Made by a program: the position numbers and the translations under genes
Assembly (NCBI RefSeq): GCF_002929295.1
Contig: NZ_PJIM01000004.1
Location: forward strand, 1-64,000
Reading direction: 5' to 3'
Source: Arthrobacter sp. SX1312
GTDB taxonomy: Bacteria > Actinomycetota > Actinomycetes > Actinomycetales > Micrococcaceae
Length of the DNA stretch: 64,000 nt
The notes under the pieces: generated by a model
Databases searched by the model: none
The model's input: only the letters and a program-made list of their open reading frames with translations
What the model was told of the DNA's origin: nothing
In this document: one piece after another, positions 27,768 through 37,184 of the stretch
Numbering within the stretch: position 1 is the stretch's first letter
Layout of the letters: every line of letters starts with the position of its first letter

Positions 27768-28684
27768 GCGCTACTCTTGGTACGCCGGCTGTGCTATCAC
27801 CTCATGTTGGCCTCGCTTGGGGTCTACTCGGTGTTCTAGCATTTTCATTTACCGTCCCGTTTACCCGTGTAGCGGTCGGCGGCCTTTCGCCTTTGTTCAT
27901 CGGATCAGGGCGGGCATTAATTGCCGCAGTCCTCGCCATCGCGGCGCTGTCCCTCACCCGGCAACGGCTCCCTAACGGGTCCCAGTGGGTTCGACTGGCT
28001 GTGATTGCCGGCGGCATCGTCATCGGCTTCCCACTGCTCACTTCTTTTGCTCTCACCACGGCCCCGGCGAGCCACGGCGCCGTGGTCATCGCACTCTTGC
28101 CTGCAGCAACCGCCGTCATGGCTGTCATCCGCGGCAAGGAACGACCACCAGTGTCGTTCTGGATCATGGCGGCCATTGGCGCCCTAGTTGCCATCGGGTT
28201 CGCCGCACTGCAAGGCGGTGGCCTCACCCACCTCACCACGTCCGATCTCTTGCTCTTCGCGGCCGTCCTCGCTGCTGCCATCGGATACGCAGAAGGGGGA
28301 CTCCTCGCCCGTGAACTCGGCGCCTGGCAAACCGTGTCTTGGGCCCTCGTGGTCGCATCTCCAATCATGCTTACCCTGGCCATCACCGCCGTGTTACAGC
28401 AACCACCCATTGCTACCCCCATTGAGTGGGCCGCATTCATTTATCTATCGGTTGTGAGCATGTTTTTCGGCTTCTTCGCTTGGTACCGCGGCCTCGCAAT
28501 CGGGCCCATGGCACAAGTCAGTCAGGTCCAACTCATTCAGCCCGTCCTCAGCATCCTCTGGGCAGTTTTCCTACTCAATGAACACCTCACACCAGTCACG
28601 ATGATTGGAGGCATCGCCGTCATCATCTGCGCAGGCGCCGCTGTCCGAACACGACTCAACCGTTCGTCACCGCTATCCCGCTAG
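27752..28684 (+). CDS. EamA/DMT-family transporter
   Basis: 310 residues with ten membrane segments and the two-repeat EamA layout (GLLGVLAFSFTVPFTRVAVGGLSP in the first, LLLFAAVLAAAIGYAEGGLLAREL opening the second, FGFFAWYRGLAIGPMAQVSQVQLIQPVLS in the end). Likely exports an amino acid or related metabolite. It faces a MocR regulator, its likely controller. Start taken at ATG 27752; a GTG 13 codons further in is an alternative. Confidence 0.87.
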   Translation: MNRHNSATLGTPAVLSPHVGLAWGLLGVLAFSFTVPFTRVAVGGLSPLFIGSGRALIAAVLAIAALSLTRQRLPNGSQWVRLAVIAGGIVIGFPLLTSFALTTAPASHGAVVIALLPAATAVMAVIRGKERPPVSFWIMAAIGALVAIGFAALQGGGLTHLTTSDLLLFAAVLAAAIGYAEGGLLARELGAWQTVSWALVVASPIMLTLAITAVLQQPPIATPIEWAAFIYLSVVSMFFGFFAWYRGLAIGPMAQVSQVQLIQPVLSILWAVFLLNEHLTPVTMIGGIAVIICAGAAVRTRLNRSSPLSR

Positions 28685-28715
28685 GAAACCCAGAAGATTG
28701 TCGTCTTCTCGCTAG

Positions 28716-29430
28716 GTGGTGGCGACCTGACCATGTCAGGGAACTCAACCTCGGCACTCCCGTGGACATCGAGGACACCGTCCTGGCCTGGGAGGGCCGT
28801 GGCGCGTCCGCCCTGCACATCATCAGCGACGGCGCAGCGACCGGCGCCCTCAGGCTCGAGGACAGGGTCCGTGAAAAATTCCGAACAACCGTGACGGCCC
28901 TGCAGGAGTGGAGTGAAAGTAGCCGTGATTACTGGAGACGCCCGACAGATGGTCGACGCTGTCGGAACGGACCTCGGGATCGACGAGGTGTTCGCCGACG
29001 TCCTGCCGCAGGACAAGGACTCGAAGGTCGCCGAACCGCAGGCACCCGGGCTCAAGGTCGCGTTGGTCGGAGACGGCGTCAACGACGCCCGGCCCTCGCC
29101 CGCGCCGAGGTGGGCATCGCGATTGGATCGGGCACGGACGTCGCCATGGAATCGGCGGGCGTCGTCCTGGCCGGCAATGACTTCCGCTCGGTGCTGGCGA
29201 TGATCGACCAATCCCCGCCAGCTACCGCAAGATGATCCAGAACCTCACCTGGGCCACCGATTACCACCTGCTCGCCGGCCCCCTCGCCGCCGAGCGTGCT
29301 CGTCTTCGCGGAGTCCTCCTCACGCCCGCGGCAGGCGCCGTCCTGTTGAGCGTTTCGACGATTCGTGGCCTGAACGCGCAACTGCTGCAGCGGATCGATT
29401 TCCGCCCGGAGATCGATCTGGCACGGAGAA
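28716..29430 (+). pseudogene. Remnant of a CopB-type metal P-type ATPase
   Basis: The C-terminal third of a P1B ATPase in pieces: LAWEGRGASALHIISDG, then VAVITGDARQMVDAVGTDLG and ADVLPQDKDSKVAE, GDGVNDA, then, after a frame change, ARAEVGIAIGSGTDVAMESAG, and later SYRKMIQNLTWATDYHL and GAVLLSVSTI. The phosphorylation domain and first six helices are missing. The best match in memory is to CopB-like ATPases rather than to the CopA at 3542-5857. At least three frameshifts. It is the first element of a second copper cluster. Confidence 0.85.
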
Positions 29431-29651
29431 GACCAGTGCTGAGAATCTGGGCACCAAGCCCATCAGTGCGTGATCTTGGACGGATCAGCGAACACAGCTG
29501 CCGGCCTGACCGTGAAATATGCGGGGCGCGACCAGGCCGAGGCCCTGACCAAGGCAACCTTGCCGTGTCGTTAGGCTGGTAGGTAGCAACTGGGGACCAC
29601 CGAAACACATCAGCGTCAGTGAAAAGTGCGGACAGGGAGAGGACGGAGACG

Positions 29652-30215
29652 GTGACCACGAATCGGGCAACACACACTGTTCTTTTCCTGCTGCGCGCCA
29701 CCGTGCCCTCGGTTGTCGCCTTCGTCGGTCTGACGGCCGTGATCGTCGGGGTCCTCGCGATGCACGTCTGGATGGGCGGTCACGGTTCTACTTCCCACCA
29801 CGTCGCATCCCCCGCCGCTGCGACCACGACCATCCCCCCGGGGGCCGAAGCGGGTCTCGCCCCCAGCCACACCCTGGACACGCACACGGGTCATGAAACC
29901 GGTCCTGTCCACACCCAGGCCACGACCGCGGCAAAGGCCGCGGTGACCGCACTCGGGGCGATTGCCTTGGATGCGGCCGCGACGGTTGTCCTCGACGGGT
30001 CAGTGTTGTACGGGTGCGCCGAGGATTGCGCCGACGAGATGATGCTGGGGATGTGTGTGCTGGCGATGATCGTCATCGGTATCGCCGGCCTGCTGACTCC
30101 TGCCGGCCGGGCCCTCCTGTCCACGCTGGGTCGGCGGGGTCCTCCTGCACTGCCTTGGGTGTCCCGACCCGCACCTGCTCCTTCATTGATTCAGCTCTGT
30201 ATCAGCCGTACGTAG
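29652..30215 (+). CDS. DUF6153-like small membrane protein
   Basis: About 187 residues from the GTG at 29652, which follows GGAGAGGACGGAG; a GTG at 29619 is the longer alternative. Two membrane segments, one near the N terminus (VPSVVAFVGLTAVIVGVLAMHVW) and one later (MMLGMCVLAMIVIGIAGLL), separated by a His-rich, Thr/Ala-rich loop (GGHGSTSHH ... THTGHE), and a Cys pair CAEDC. It lies just before the DUF305 gene, a pairing typical of actinobacterial copper clusters. Function unknown; the His and Cys residues suggest metal contact. Confidence 0.72.
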   Translation: MTTNRATHTVLFLLRATVPSVVAFVGLTAVIVGVLAMHVWMGGHGSTSHHVASPAAATTTIPPGAEAGLAPSHTLDTHTGHETGPVHTQATTAAKAAVTALGAIALDAAATVVLDGSVLYGCAEDCADEMMLGMCVLAMIVIGIAGLLTPAGRALLSTLGRRGPPALPWVSRPAPAPSLIQLCISRT

Positions 30216-30373
30216 GATCCGCGGCCCGCACCCGCCCCTCTTCGTGGGCAGCAGGGCCTCCGTCCTGCCGTGACTGCGCCCGTTTGCGCGGCCCGGCCCT
30301 GACCGTACCCGCCGTCCTGCGCGGTACGGCCAGCTGATACCCCCACCTCTGAGCATTGAAGGATCTGAGCATC

Positions 30374-31069
30374 ATGAAGCGTTCCCTTTCCCTTGCGTCC
30401 CTATCTATTGCCGCCCTGATCACCCTGTCCGCCTGCGGCTCCTCCTCCGGCGGAAGCACGGAGGGCGCGGGGGGTGAAATCTCCGCAGCCGCCGCCCCGA
30501 GCGCCACCGCCGAGTCCAGCACCGGGGCGACCACCCAAGCGACGTCGGGCGCCTCCGAGGCCTCCGCCGGGCACAACGACGCGGACGTCATGTTCGCGCA
30601 GATGATGATTCCCCACCACCAGCAAGCGGTGGAGATGAGCGACATGATGCTCGCCAAGGACGGCATCAGCCCGGACATCACTGACCTCGCGGCGAAGATC
30701 AAGGACGCCCAAGGCCCCGAGATCGAGACCATGACCGGCTGGCTGGAAGCCTGGGATGAACCGATGGAGCCCGAAGGCGGCATGGAAGGCCACTCCATGA
30801 GCACTATGGGATCTGACATGGGCGGCTCCGAGTCGATGGAGGGCATGATGAGCGAGGACCAGATGTCCGAACTCGAGTCCGCGGAGGGCACCGAGGCGTC
30901 CCGCATCTTCCTGGAGTCGATGACCGCTCACCACGAGGGCGCGGTCACGATGGCCGAAAACGAGATAGACAACGGGCAGAACCCGGACGCGATCGAGCTG
31001 GCCGAAACCATCGTGACGACACAGCAGGCCGAAATCGCCGAGATGCAAGAGCTCCTCGCGGGCCTCTGA
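30374..31069 (+). CDS. DUF305 (CopM-type) copper-binding lipoprotein
   Basis: 231 residues. Signal peptide with lipobox LSAC (about residue 21), a Ser/Thr/Ala linker, then DUF305 with FAQMMIPHHQQAVEMSDMML and the second half MTAHHEGAVTMAENE, joined by a Met-rich insert (GMEGHSMSTMGSDMGG, MEGMMSEDQM). Met/His-rich DUF305 proteins bind Cu(I) outside the membrane. GAAGGAT precedes the ATG at 30374. Member of the cluster with the ATPase remnant, the DUF6153-like protein and the BNR lipoprotein. Confidence 0.9.
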   Translation: MKRSLSLASLSIAALITLSACGSSSGGSTEGAGGEISAAAAPSATAESSTGATTQATSGASEASAGHNDADVMFAQMMIPHHQQAVEMSDMMLAKDGISPDITDLAAKIKDAQGPEIETMTGWLEAWDEPMEPEGGMEGHSMSTMGSDMGGSESMEGMMSEDQMSELESAEGTEASRIFLESMTAHHEGAVTMAENEIDNGQNPDAIELAETIVTTQQAEIAEMQELLAGL

Positions 31070-31329
31070 TCCGCGCGAGCGACATCTATGCAGTCCATCC
31101 CCAGCCCGGACACCGGACGCCGTAATCCGCCGCGACCCGGTCCGGCGTTGCAGGGTGTCACCGCCCTCTGACAGGTGCCGGTGTGGGTGTCCCCGTTCCA
31201 CCCACACCGGCACCGTTCCCGGACACCACCTCTGCACCCACAAAAGCGCTATCTAGCGCCTCGCGGGCTCTGCATTCTGCACCTCCACTTCTCGAGACCT
31301 CCTCGATCGATGTTCCAAAGGACTATGCC

Positions 31330-32190
31330 TTGCCTTCGACCTTGTCCCGCACCGCCTGCCTGAGCCTCACAGCCGCTGTCGCCGTGCTGCTCAGCGCCTG
31401 CACCACCCCTACCTCCACGATTCAGGACACGCCCGCGGCTCCTGCCGTTTCGGCGGGGTACCCGTCCGGGCATATCCATGGAATGAGCGTGGACCCGAGA
31501 ACTAACCGCATCCTGCTTGCCACCCACGACGGCCTGTTCGATGTCACCCGGTCCCCCGCCCAGCAGATCGGCCCCGTGATCGACCTCATGGGATTCACCG
31601 GCACCAGCGATGGAACCCTTTACGCCTCCGGGCATCCCGGCCCCGGCACGGACCTCCCCGACCCGGTCGGGTTGATCACCAGCACCGACGACGGGCGCTC
31701 CTGGGAACCTGTTTCCCAGCAAGGAGAGACGGACTTCCACGCCCTCGCCGCAACCAGTACTGGGCTCATCGGGTACGAAGGGCGCATCGTCACCAGCGCC
31801 GACGGGCATCACTGGACCGTCACCGCCGACGACGTGCCCGCCTACAACCTCGCCGGAGCCGGCAACGGAACCGTCCTGGCCACCACGGAGGAAGGGCCTT
31901 ACCGGTCTGAGGACAGCGGGGCCACCTGGATGACCGTCCCGAACGCTCCCCTGCTGGTGTTCACCACGTTCGCCGGCGACACCGCTACCGGTGTGACCCC
32001 CGACGGCACCGTGCACACCAGCGCCGACGCCGGACTCACCTGGACACAGCGAGGAACCATCCAGGGTGAACCCGCGGCCATCGCCGCGGACCACACCGGC
32101 GATGACACGCACCGGATCTGGGTTGCCACCGCTGAGGGGATCGAAGTTTCCGGCGATAACGGAGAGACCTTCACCCCGCTGACGCAGTAG
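31330..32190 (+). CDS. BNR-repeat (F510_1955-type glycosylhydrolase-like) lipoprotein
   Basis: 286 residues if started at the TTG 31330, which has AAAGGA (31315-31320) at proper spacing; frames starting earlier (31183) give a long non-signal extension. Lipobox LLSAC follows a hydrophobic stretch. The rest is a beta-propeller with Asp-box/BNR motifs: SADGHHWTV, SEDSGATW, TSADAGLTW, SGDNGETF. Such proteins often stand beside DUF305 in copper clusters; no enzymatic residue can be assigned. A decayed second copy is at 18343-18808. Confidence 0.8.
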   Translation: MPSTLSRTACLSLTAAVAVLLSACTTPTSTIQDTPAAPAVSAGYPSGHIHGMSVDPRTNRILLATHDGLFDVTRSPAQQIGPVIDLMGFTGTSDGTLYASGHPGPGTDLPDPVGLITSTDDGRSWEPVSQQGETDFHALAATSTGLIGYEGRIVTSADGHHWTVTADDVPAYNLAGAGNGTVLATTEEGPYRSEDSGATWMTVPNAPLLVFTTFAGDTATGVTPDGTVHTSADAGLTWTQRGTIQGEPAAIAADHTGDDTHRIWVATAEGIEVSGDNGETFTPLTQ

Positions 32191-32608
32191 TTCCATGCTT
32201 TCCTGAAGGCCCGAACACCCACAGGTGCTTTGATCAACGTTTCGCTACCAAGAATGAGCTGGAGGAAGTCACGGTCAGCCACAGCGGCCCCTCAGCTCGT
32301 ACCTCTGGGCCACGCTGAGCGCCTTGGGTACGCCTAGAAAGCGCTTTGCCATACTCACTCGTGCATCTCTGGATCATGGAACTGGACTAGCGACACACAT
32401 GTGGTGCTGGTCGAGCCATGCGCCGTCAGGTGGCCAATACTCATACGCTCCACACTCGGCTCCGCGCTACCGGGCACTCGGGGGGTAGGCGCCGATACGC
32501 ACTCCCTCGCATCCTCCTGCAGGATGCCGTTGCACTCAAGCAACGGCTTATGAGCAGGCGAAGGGAGGGGATGATGTGCTGGACTACGCGGAGCTAGGCG
32601 TACTCAGC
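32191..32608. other. About 0.4 kb without a gene
   Basis: No convincing frame. It lies between the end of the copper cluster and the transposase remnant. A direct repeat-like TGCCGTTGC... segment was not extended into any recognisable element. Confidence 0.5.
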
Positions 32609-32930
32609 CAGTGGGTTAATGGCACCTGCTGATGGGTGGCTTGGCTCCGAGGCTGCCGTGGGGCTGGTGGTTGTTGCGGAAGTTTAGCAATGAGTCCAGG
32701 GCTTCGGGGCGCGCCTGGTTGAGGTGAAAGGCTGCCGGCAGGCCCAGCCTTCCTGCAGGGTCCGGTTAAAGCGTTCCAATTTGCCGTTCTGCCACGGGTG
32801 ACGGGGTTTGATCAGCATGTGTTTCGTGCCGAGTGCGGCCAATGCGTCCTGAATGTTTCAGGAAAGCCGGTAGGCGAAAGCGTTGTTGGTCATGACGCTT
32901 TGACCGGTGCTGCGCAGGGACATCGCAACC
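32609..32930 (-). pseudogene. C-terminal remnant of an IS481/IS3-type transposase
   Basis: Read leftward: SVMTNNAFAYRLS, a stop, then ALGTKHMLIKPRHPWQNGKLERFNRTLQEGWA (the RPxxPxxNGKxERFNRT signature preceding the catalytic Glu), and in other frames FRNNHQPHGSLGAKPPISR. These are the last third of a DDE integrase-core transposase. Frameshifts and missing N terminus show it is dead. No inverted ends were found. Confidence 0.8.
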
Positions 32931-33121
32931 TAAATCGAGAGAACTTACCACCGGAAACGCCGCCAACGGCGCCTCGGAGGCTACCGCCGATCGAGTTTGA
33001 GATAGTTAATAAAGGCCTAAATGCCGCCTGAAAGCCCCAAAATCCGAGAGTAAACGAAACCCAGGGCAGTCCCTCCCAAGGTAAGGCCAGGATAGTTTTG
33101 TTCAGCTCGTGAATCGGGTAG

Positions 33122-33913
33122 CTATAGGCCCTGTTCGTTGAACTCAGAGTAGGTCGGTAGGTCCTCTAGCGTTTCGAGGTGAGTGGCTTGGATGTTTTGC
33201 ACGGCGGTTCCGATAGAGCTGAGAGCAATTCGAAGCAGAAGCGAACCTGTGCTGATTCTTGCTACCCCGTCACTGGTGAGTTCGGCGAGGGTCGGCCCGC
33301 CCGGTTGGATCAGTACGTTCAACGGCGCCGGTATGGCGGACACTAAGGATCTGATGGTGCTCCTGTCGGTGACACCGGGTACAAAAATTCCGTGTGCACC
33401 GGCGTCGACATAGGCTTGTGCCCTCGCCACCGCGTTGTCGTATTTTGTGTGGTCCGAAAGGTTGCCTGCAACCCAATAGGCGTCTGTACGTGCGTTGATG
33501 AATAGCTCAGGAAGGCTTTGAGAGATGATCTCAACCTTCTCCGCTGCGAGTCCTATGGGACTGAGGCTTTGATCGGGGCGGCCGTCTTCAATATTAATTC
33601 CAATTGCTCCCGCCTCATATAGTTCGCGGACCCGATTTAAGACTTCGCGCGGGTCATCGCTGAACCCGTTCTCAATGTCGGCTGTTACGGGGATATGGAG
33701 GTGTCTACAGCGCTCGACGAGGGCGAGAACGTCGGCGAATGTTCGTCCGTGCCCGTCAGAGTGACCGGCTGCGTAGGCGGACCCGAGGCTTGTTGTGCCG
33801 ATCACGCGGTGACCGAGGGAGTGCAGGTAGCGCGCCGATGCTCCGTCCCACGCGTTGACTATGAGAAGAGGGTGACCGGCAGTGTGGGATGCGGCGAAGT
33901 GGTGGAAGTCCAT
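33122..33913 (-). CDS. Isocitrate lyase/PEP mutase superfamily protein
   Basis: 263 residues, TIM-barrel of the ICL/PEPM superfamily. Visible landmarks: LIVNAWDGASARYLHSLG, TTSLGSAYAAGHSDG, TADIENGFSDDP (metal-binding Asp), GAIGINIEDG, INARTDAYW. The isocitrate-lyase KKCGH motif is absent, so a C-C or P-C bond lyase of other specificity is expected (oxaloacetate or carboxyphosphonoenolpyruvate-like). AAAGG precedes the ATG. No obvious pathway neighbour. Confidence 0.87.
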   Translation of the reverse strand: MDFHHFAASHTAGHPLLIVNAWDGASARYLHSLGHRVIGTTSLGSAYAAGHSDGHGRTFADVLALVERCRHLHIPVTADIENGFSDDPREVLNRVRELYEAGAIGINIEDGRPDQSLSPIGLAAEKVEIISQSLPELFINARTDAYWVAGNLSDHTKYDNAVARAQAYVDAGAHGIFVPGVTDRSTIRSLVSAIPAPLNVLIQPGGPTLAELTSDGVARISTGSLLLRIALSSIGTAVQNIQATHLETLEDLPTYSEFNEQGL

Positions 33914-34114
33914 AGCACAGGACCTTTCAGTGTCAAACTACGGGGGTGGGGGTGAGGTGATGGTGTCTGGGAGCCCTGCCTGTTTGGGTCGCTCTCGAGG
34001 GGCAGAATCTCGCCTGGTGATTGCTACTCCAAGTAGGCAGATTCCGCCGCCGAGTAGCGCCCACAATCATCGTCGGCCCGCTGCGGATGCCTCACTGGGT
34101 CCCTGGGATTGGGG

Positions 34115-34459
34115 TTAGTGGGCTGCGTTGTAGGCGTCGACGATGGACTGGGAGATCCGTCCGCGGGCGCTGGTTGAGTGCCCGTTGTCCTGCGCCCACT
34201 GGCGGATCCGCTGGGTTTCCTCACGCTTGGACTTCCCCGAGGCCGCTTCGGAGGAGGCGGGGGACTTGCCCTGGCCGCGCCGGCCGGTGGCCTTGCGGGC
34301 CTTGTCCGCGTATTCGGTGAGGGTGGCACGGAATTTGTCCGCGTTCTCCGTGGTCAAATCGATCTCGTACTCGGTGCCATCAACACCGAAACGGACGGTT
34401 TCCTGGGCCACTTCACCATTGAGGTCATCGATCAATTCAACCTGTACACGCTGCGCCAT
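34115..34459 (-). CDS. lsr2: Lsr2-family nucleoid-associated protein (copy 1)
   Basis: 114 residues. N-terminal dimerisation domain (MAQRVQVELIDDLNGEVAQETVRFGVDGTEYEIDL), basic linker KARKATGRRGQG, and C-terminal DNA-binding domain IRQWAQDNGHSTSARGRISQSIVDAYNAAH with the AT-hook-like RGR. Lsr2 is the actinobacterial xenogeneic silencer of AT-rich DNA. Nearly identical to the copy at 41746-42093, which faces the other way; both have the same promoter block. Plasmid Lsr2 copies can mask transferred DNA from the host or supplement chromosomal Lsr2. Confidence 0.95.
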   Translation of the reverse strand: MAQRVQVELIDDLNGEVAQETVRFGVDGTEYEIDLTTENADKFRATLTEYADKARKATGRRGQGKSPASSEAASGKSKREETQRIRQWAQDNGHSTSARGRISQSIVDAYNAAH

Positions 34460-34514
34460 ATGCCTTCATCACTCCTAGAATAGTTGCCGGATATCACCGG
34501 GCCCCATTGTCTTC

Positions 34515-34545
34515 ACTCTATCGCAATACGAATATGTATCGCACA
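34515..34545 (-). promoter_or_regulatory. Promoter block of lsr2 copy 1
   Basis: Read on the complement the block GATACATATTCGTATTGCGA is followed by TAGAGT (34515-34520), a TANNNT -10 box, 55 bp before the ATG. A closely matching block precedes lsr2 copy 2 (41671-41693). Its A/T-rich core within GC-rich DNA also suits autoregulation by Lsr2. Confidence 0.5.
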
Positions 34546-34702
34546 TCACCAGTTACCCGACAAAGAACGGCCACTACTCGTACGCGCACGAGCACGAGCA
34601 AGCGCCAGAAGACGCTTCACCGGGAGCCCGTCAAAATCCGCAGGATGCTTAACGAAGGTCATGAAGTGCCCATGAGGAGATCGGCGTTCGGATATGTGTG
34701 GC

Positions 34703-35899
34703 TTATTCGCGGCATATTTGCGCCTCGTCATAAGGCTCAGTCACGGGTGAGTGAACAGCTTTTTCGGTGGGCTTTTCGACCAGTGATCGGTAGGCCCGGT
34801 AGTCGGGGTCGGTGACCCCGGCGAGACCGGCGGCGAGGTCCTGCTTCTGCGCGGTCGCGCGGGCGACGCTGTTACCGTAGTTCGCCAGGGTCGCGGCCGT
34901 GAAGTGCGCCCACCCCTTCGGCGGGGTCTTCCGTCCCAGCAGGGTCTTCAGCCACGCCTGCCGGACCTCGGTGCTCGCGTCCCACTTCTTATTGTTCTGG
35001 ATCACGGTGCGGCGTTCCTGTTTCTGCGCCTCGGTCATGGGTCCTGACTGTCCGGCCGTGGCGCTCATGCCGAGTCCTTCGCGGATCGTGAACCCGTACT
35101 CCCGGAAGTTCGCGATCACCGGGGTCACCTGCACCTCGCCCCGGTAGGTGGTGTGGATGACGACGGCGTTCGCGTCCTCCTTCGTCGCCACCTCACCGTC
35201 GGCCCGCAGGAGCATGTGCGGGTGCTGGTGCTCCGGCATCGCGTACCCGGCCCCATCGACAACGGTGTTGCCGAGGGCTTCCTGCTCGGCGGTGGCTTCC
35301 TTGACGAGGCGGGCGGTGGTGCGCTCTTGGCGGAGGTAGGCGACCTGATGGTCGAACTGCTCGGGCTGGACCTCGAGGATGTGCTGCAACCGCTGCACGG
35401 TCGCCTCAGTGTCGCTGAACTCCTCGAGGGCCGCTGACTGCTCCAGCGTCCACCCGGCGGTGAGGGTTTCGGTGGCCGTGGTGTTCGCGCGGACCTTCAG
35501 CGCGGTCTCCACGAGGATCTTCTTCGTGCCGGTCTTCTTAGCGATCTGCGCGGCCGAGATACCGATCAGGGACAGCTGGTGGAACGCCTCGGTCCGGTCC
35601 CGGTCGGTCAGGGCGAGGCGCTGGTCGTTCTCGATGATCTGCTGCACCAACCTGTCGGCCTCCCCCAAAGTCTCGACCACGTACACAGGCATCGTCGGCA
35701 GGGCACCCTCGACAGCGGCCAGAGTCCGGCGCTGCCCGTACAGGACGTGCACGCCGGTCTCGGTGCGGTGAGCGACGACGGGCTGCAGGACGCCGTGCTG
35801 CTTGATGGAGGCCAGGAACTCAGGATCGAGTCGGACGTCGGCGCGGACATTGGCGTCGATGGTCAGCTCGGTCGGGTTCAGGTGTTCCAGAACAGTCAT
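34703..35899 (-). CDS. ParB/RepB/Spo0J-type nuclease-fold protein, orphan
   Basis: 398 residues from the ATG at 35899, which has AGGAG seven bases upstream; earlier in-frame starts lack a site. N-terminal ParB domain: IKQHGVLQPVVAHRTETGVHVLYGQRRTLAAVEGA (the GxRR box), VQQIIENDQRLALTDRDRTEAFHQL and an HTH (LSLIGISAAQIAKKTGTKKILVETAL). The C-terminal 200 residues are not recognised. There is no ParA beside it; the plasmid's ParA at 43082-44011 has its own partner. It may regulate genes or bind plasmid DNA rather than segregate it. Confidence 0.85.
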   Translation of the reverse strand: MTVLEHLNPTELTIDANVRADVRLDPEFLASIKQHGVLQPVVAHRTETGVHVLYGQRRTLAAVEGALPTMPVYVVETLGEADRLVQQIIENDQRLALTDRDRTEAFHQLSLIGISAAQIAKKTGTKKILVETALKVRANTTATETLTAGWTLEQSAALEEFSDTEATVQRLQHILEVQPEQFDHQVAYLRQERTTARLVKEATAEQEALGNTVVDGAGYAMPEHQHPHMLLRADGEVATKEDANAVVIHTTYRGEVQVTPVIANFREYGFTIREGLGMSATAGQSGPMTEAQKQERRTVIQNNKKWDASTEVRQAWLKTLLGRKTPPKGWAHFTAATLANYGNSVARATAQKQDLAAGLAGVTDPDYRAYRSLVEKPTEKAVHSPVTEPYDEAQICRE

Positions 35900-36300
35900 G
35901 GTGTTGCTCCTTGGGTCACGAGGCGGGGGCTTGAGCCTGTGGTGGTGGCACGTGCTCGGCTCTTCCCCCGTTGCTTTTTGCCTGCTGGCGAGCTCGCTCG
36001 CTCGTCCCCGACTCAAGCACCGTGCAACCCGTAGGGCGGGGGCGGGCGGAAACCTCGAAGGAAATAAGCGACGCAGGAGCGCCGGACAGGATGGGTGTGC
36101 CCGATGCCGGCGGAGCAGCCGATTGACGGTGTGGAGCGGGGGCGCATAATCCGCAAGGACAGCAGACAAAAAACACCAGGACTGGATGCGACGAAGGATC
36201 AGCTAGGCCCATCCAGGCCGGAGCGAAGCGCAGGATCGCTCAGAGCTCGAAAGGCCGGCGTCTCTTAGGCTGGTCAAAACACATCAGGAGGAGGGCGCTC

Positions 36301-36576
36301 ATGCCGGTTGATGATCCGCTCCCATTCGCTTTCCGCGCGACGGCGTATGACGGGACCTCGAGGTGGCTTCGCCGCAGGGTGCGGGCCTTCCACTACGACG
36401 TCCTCTGGAAGGACGGCACCGTCGACCGGGACATTGACCTGGTGAAGCTCATGTACAGGCAGGTTCCTGCAGACTTTGAAGTCACCCAGACCAGCATGAT
36501 GAAGCACACTCCCGATATTGGGACCGGACGGTGGATTGCGTACGCCTACGGGGGCCCGATCGACGGACCCGCTTAG
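36301..36576 (+). CDS. Small hypothetical protein
   Basis: 91 residues with a very strong ribosome site (AGGAGGAGG, 36288-36296). Rich in charged and aromatic residues (RAFHYDVLWKDGTVDRDIDLVKLMYRQ); a small alpha/beta domain is likely. No family recognised. It diverges from the ParB-like gene. Confidence 0.6.
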   Translation: MPVDDPLPFAFRATAYDGTSRWLRRRVRAFHYDVLWKDGTVDRDIDLVKLMYRQVPADFEVTQTSMMKHTPDIGTGRWIAYAYGGPIDGPA

Positions 36577-36668
36577 CCTCACCCGGTTCCAGGCCTCGCA
36601 GGGGTCCGATGATCGACTCGTTCCGTCCGTGCCCGAGGAGAACTGCGCGCGTCTCGCCGGTGGCGGTG

Positions 36669-36884
36669 CTACCCGAAGAGACCCTTGTCGGCTGCCGGCG
36701 TCCAGGTGAAGTCGACGCGTTCGGGGTGGGAGAACGTGACGGGTTCGGCCTTGAGACGGTCCTCGAGCAGGTCATCGGCGGTGGGTGTTGCGAGCTGCGG
36801 GATGTGGACGCTCAGGCTCTCGCTGAACGGCTTCGTCATGGTGATGCTCGAGATGGGTTGCGCGCTGTAGTCCGTGGGTCCCAT
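36669..36884 (-). CDS. Small hypothetical protein
   Basis: 71 residues. AGGAAG lies eight bases before the ATG at 36884. Composition is normal for a small soluble protein (MTKPFSESLSVHIPQLATPT). No family recognised. It lies opposite its neighbours on the plus strand. Confidence 0.5.
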   Translation of the reverse strand: MGPTDYSAQPISSITMTKPFSESLSVHIPQLATPTADDLLEDRLKAEPVTFSHPERVDFTWTPAADKGLFG

Positions 36885-37019
36885 GGTCGTCTCTTCCTGG
36901 TTAGTGGCTTGGGCGTCACTGTACGTGCCGGTGCTGTCAGTTCCTGGGGTCGCCGGCTGATGGGGTCTGCCCCGGTACGCTCACTGGACCGACCGTTTGT
37001 TCTAGGCATGGGGGAAGCA

Positions 37020-37184
37020 ATGGATATTGGTGTGCTCGGCGTTTTGATCCTTCCGTTGATGTATGCGGTTCCGGCCCTGGCCCTATACGTCATCATCCGG
37101 TTCGGGGTGAAGCACGGAATGCGTTCGTACTACGCGGAAGTGGCCTCCCGTGACTCCCGACGACCAGAGAAGGAAGCTGTATGA
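37020..37184 (+). CDS. Small single-pass membrane protein
   Basis: 54 residues: one membrane helix (IGVLGVLILPLMYAVPALALYVIIRFGV) and a basic tail. GGGGGAAG precedes the ATG. Its stop overlaps the start of the next gene as ATGA, so the two are translated together and probably act together. Confidence 0.6.
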   Translation: MDIGVLGVLILPLMYAVPALALYVIIRFGVKHGMRSYYAEVASRDSRRPEKEAV

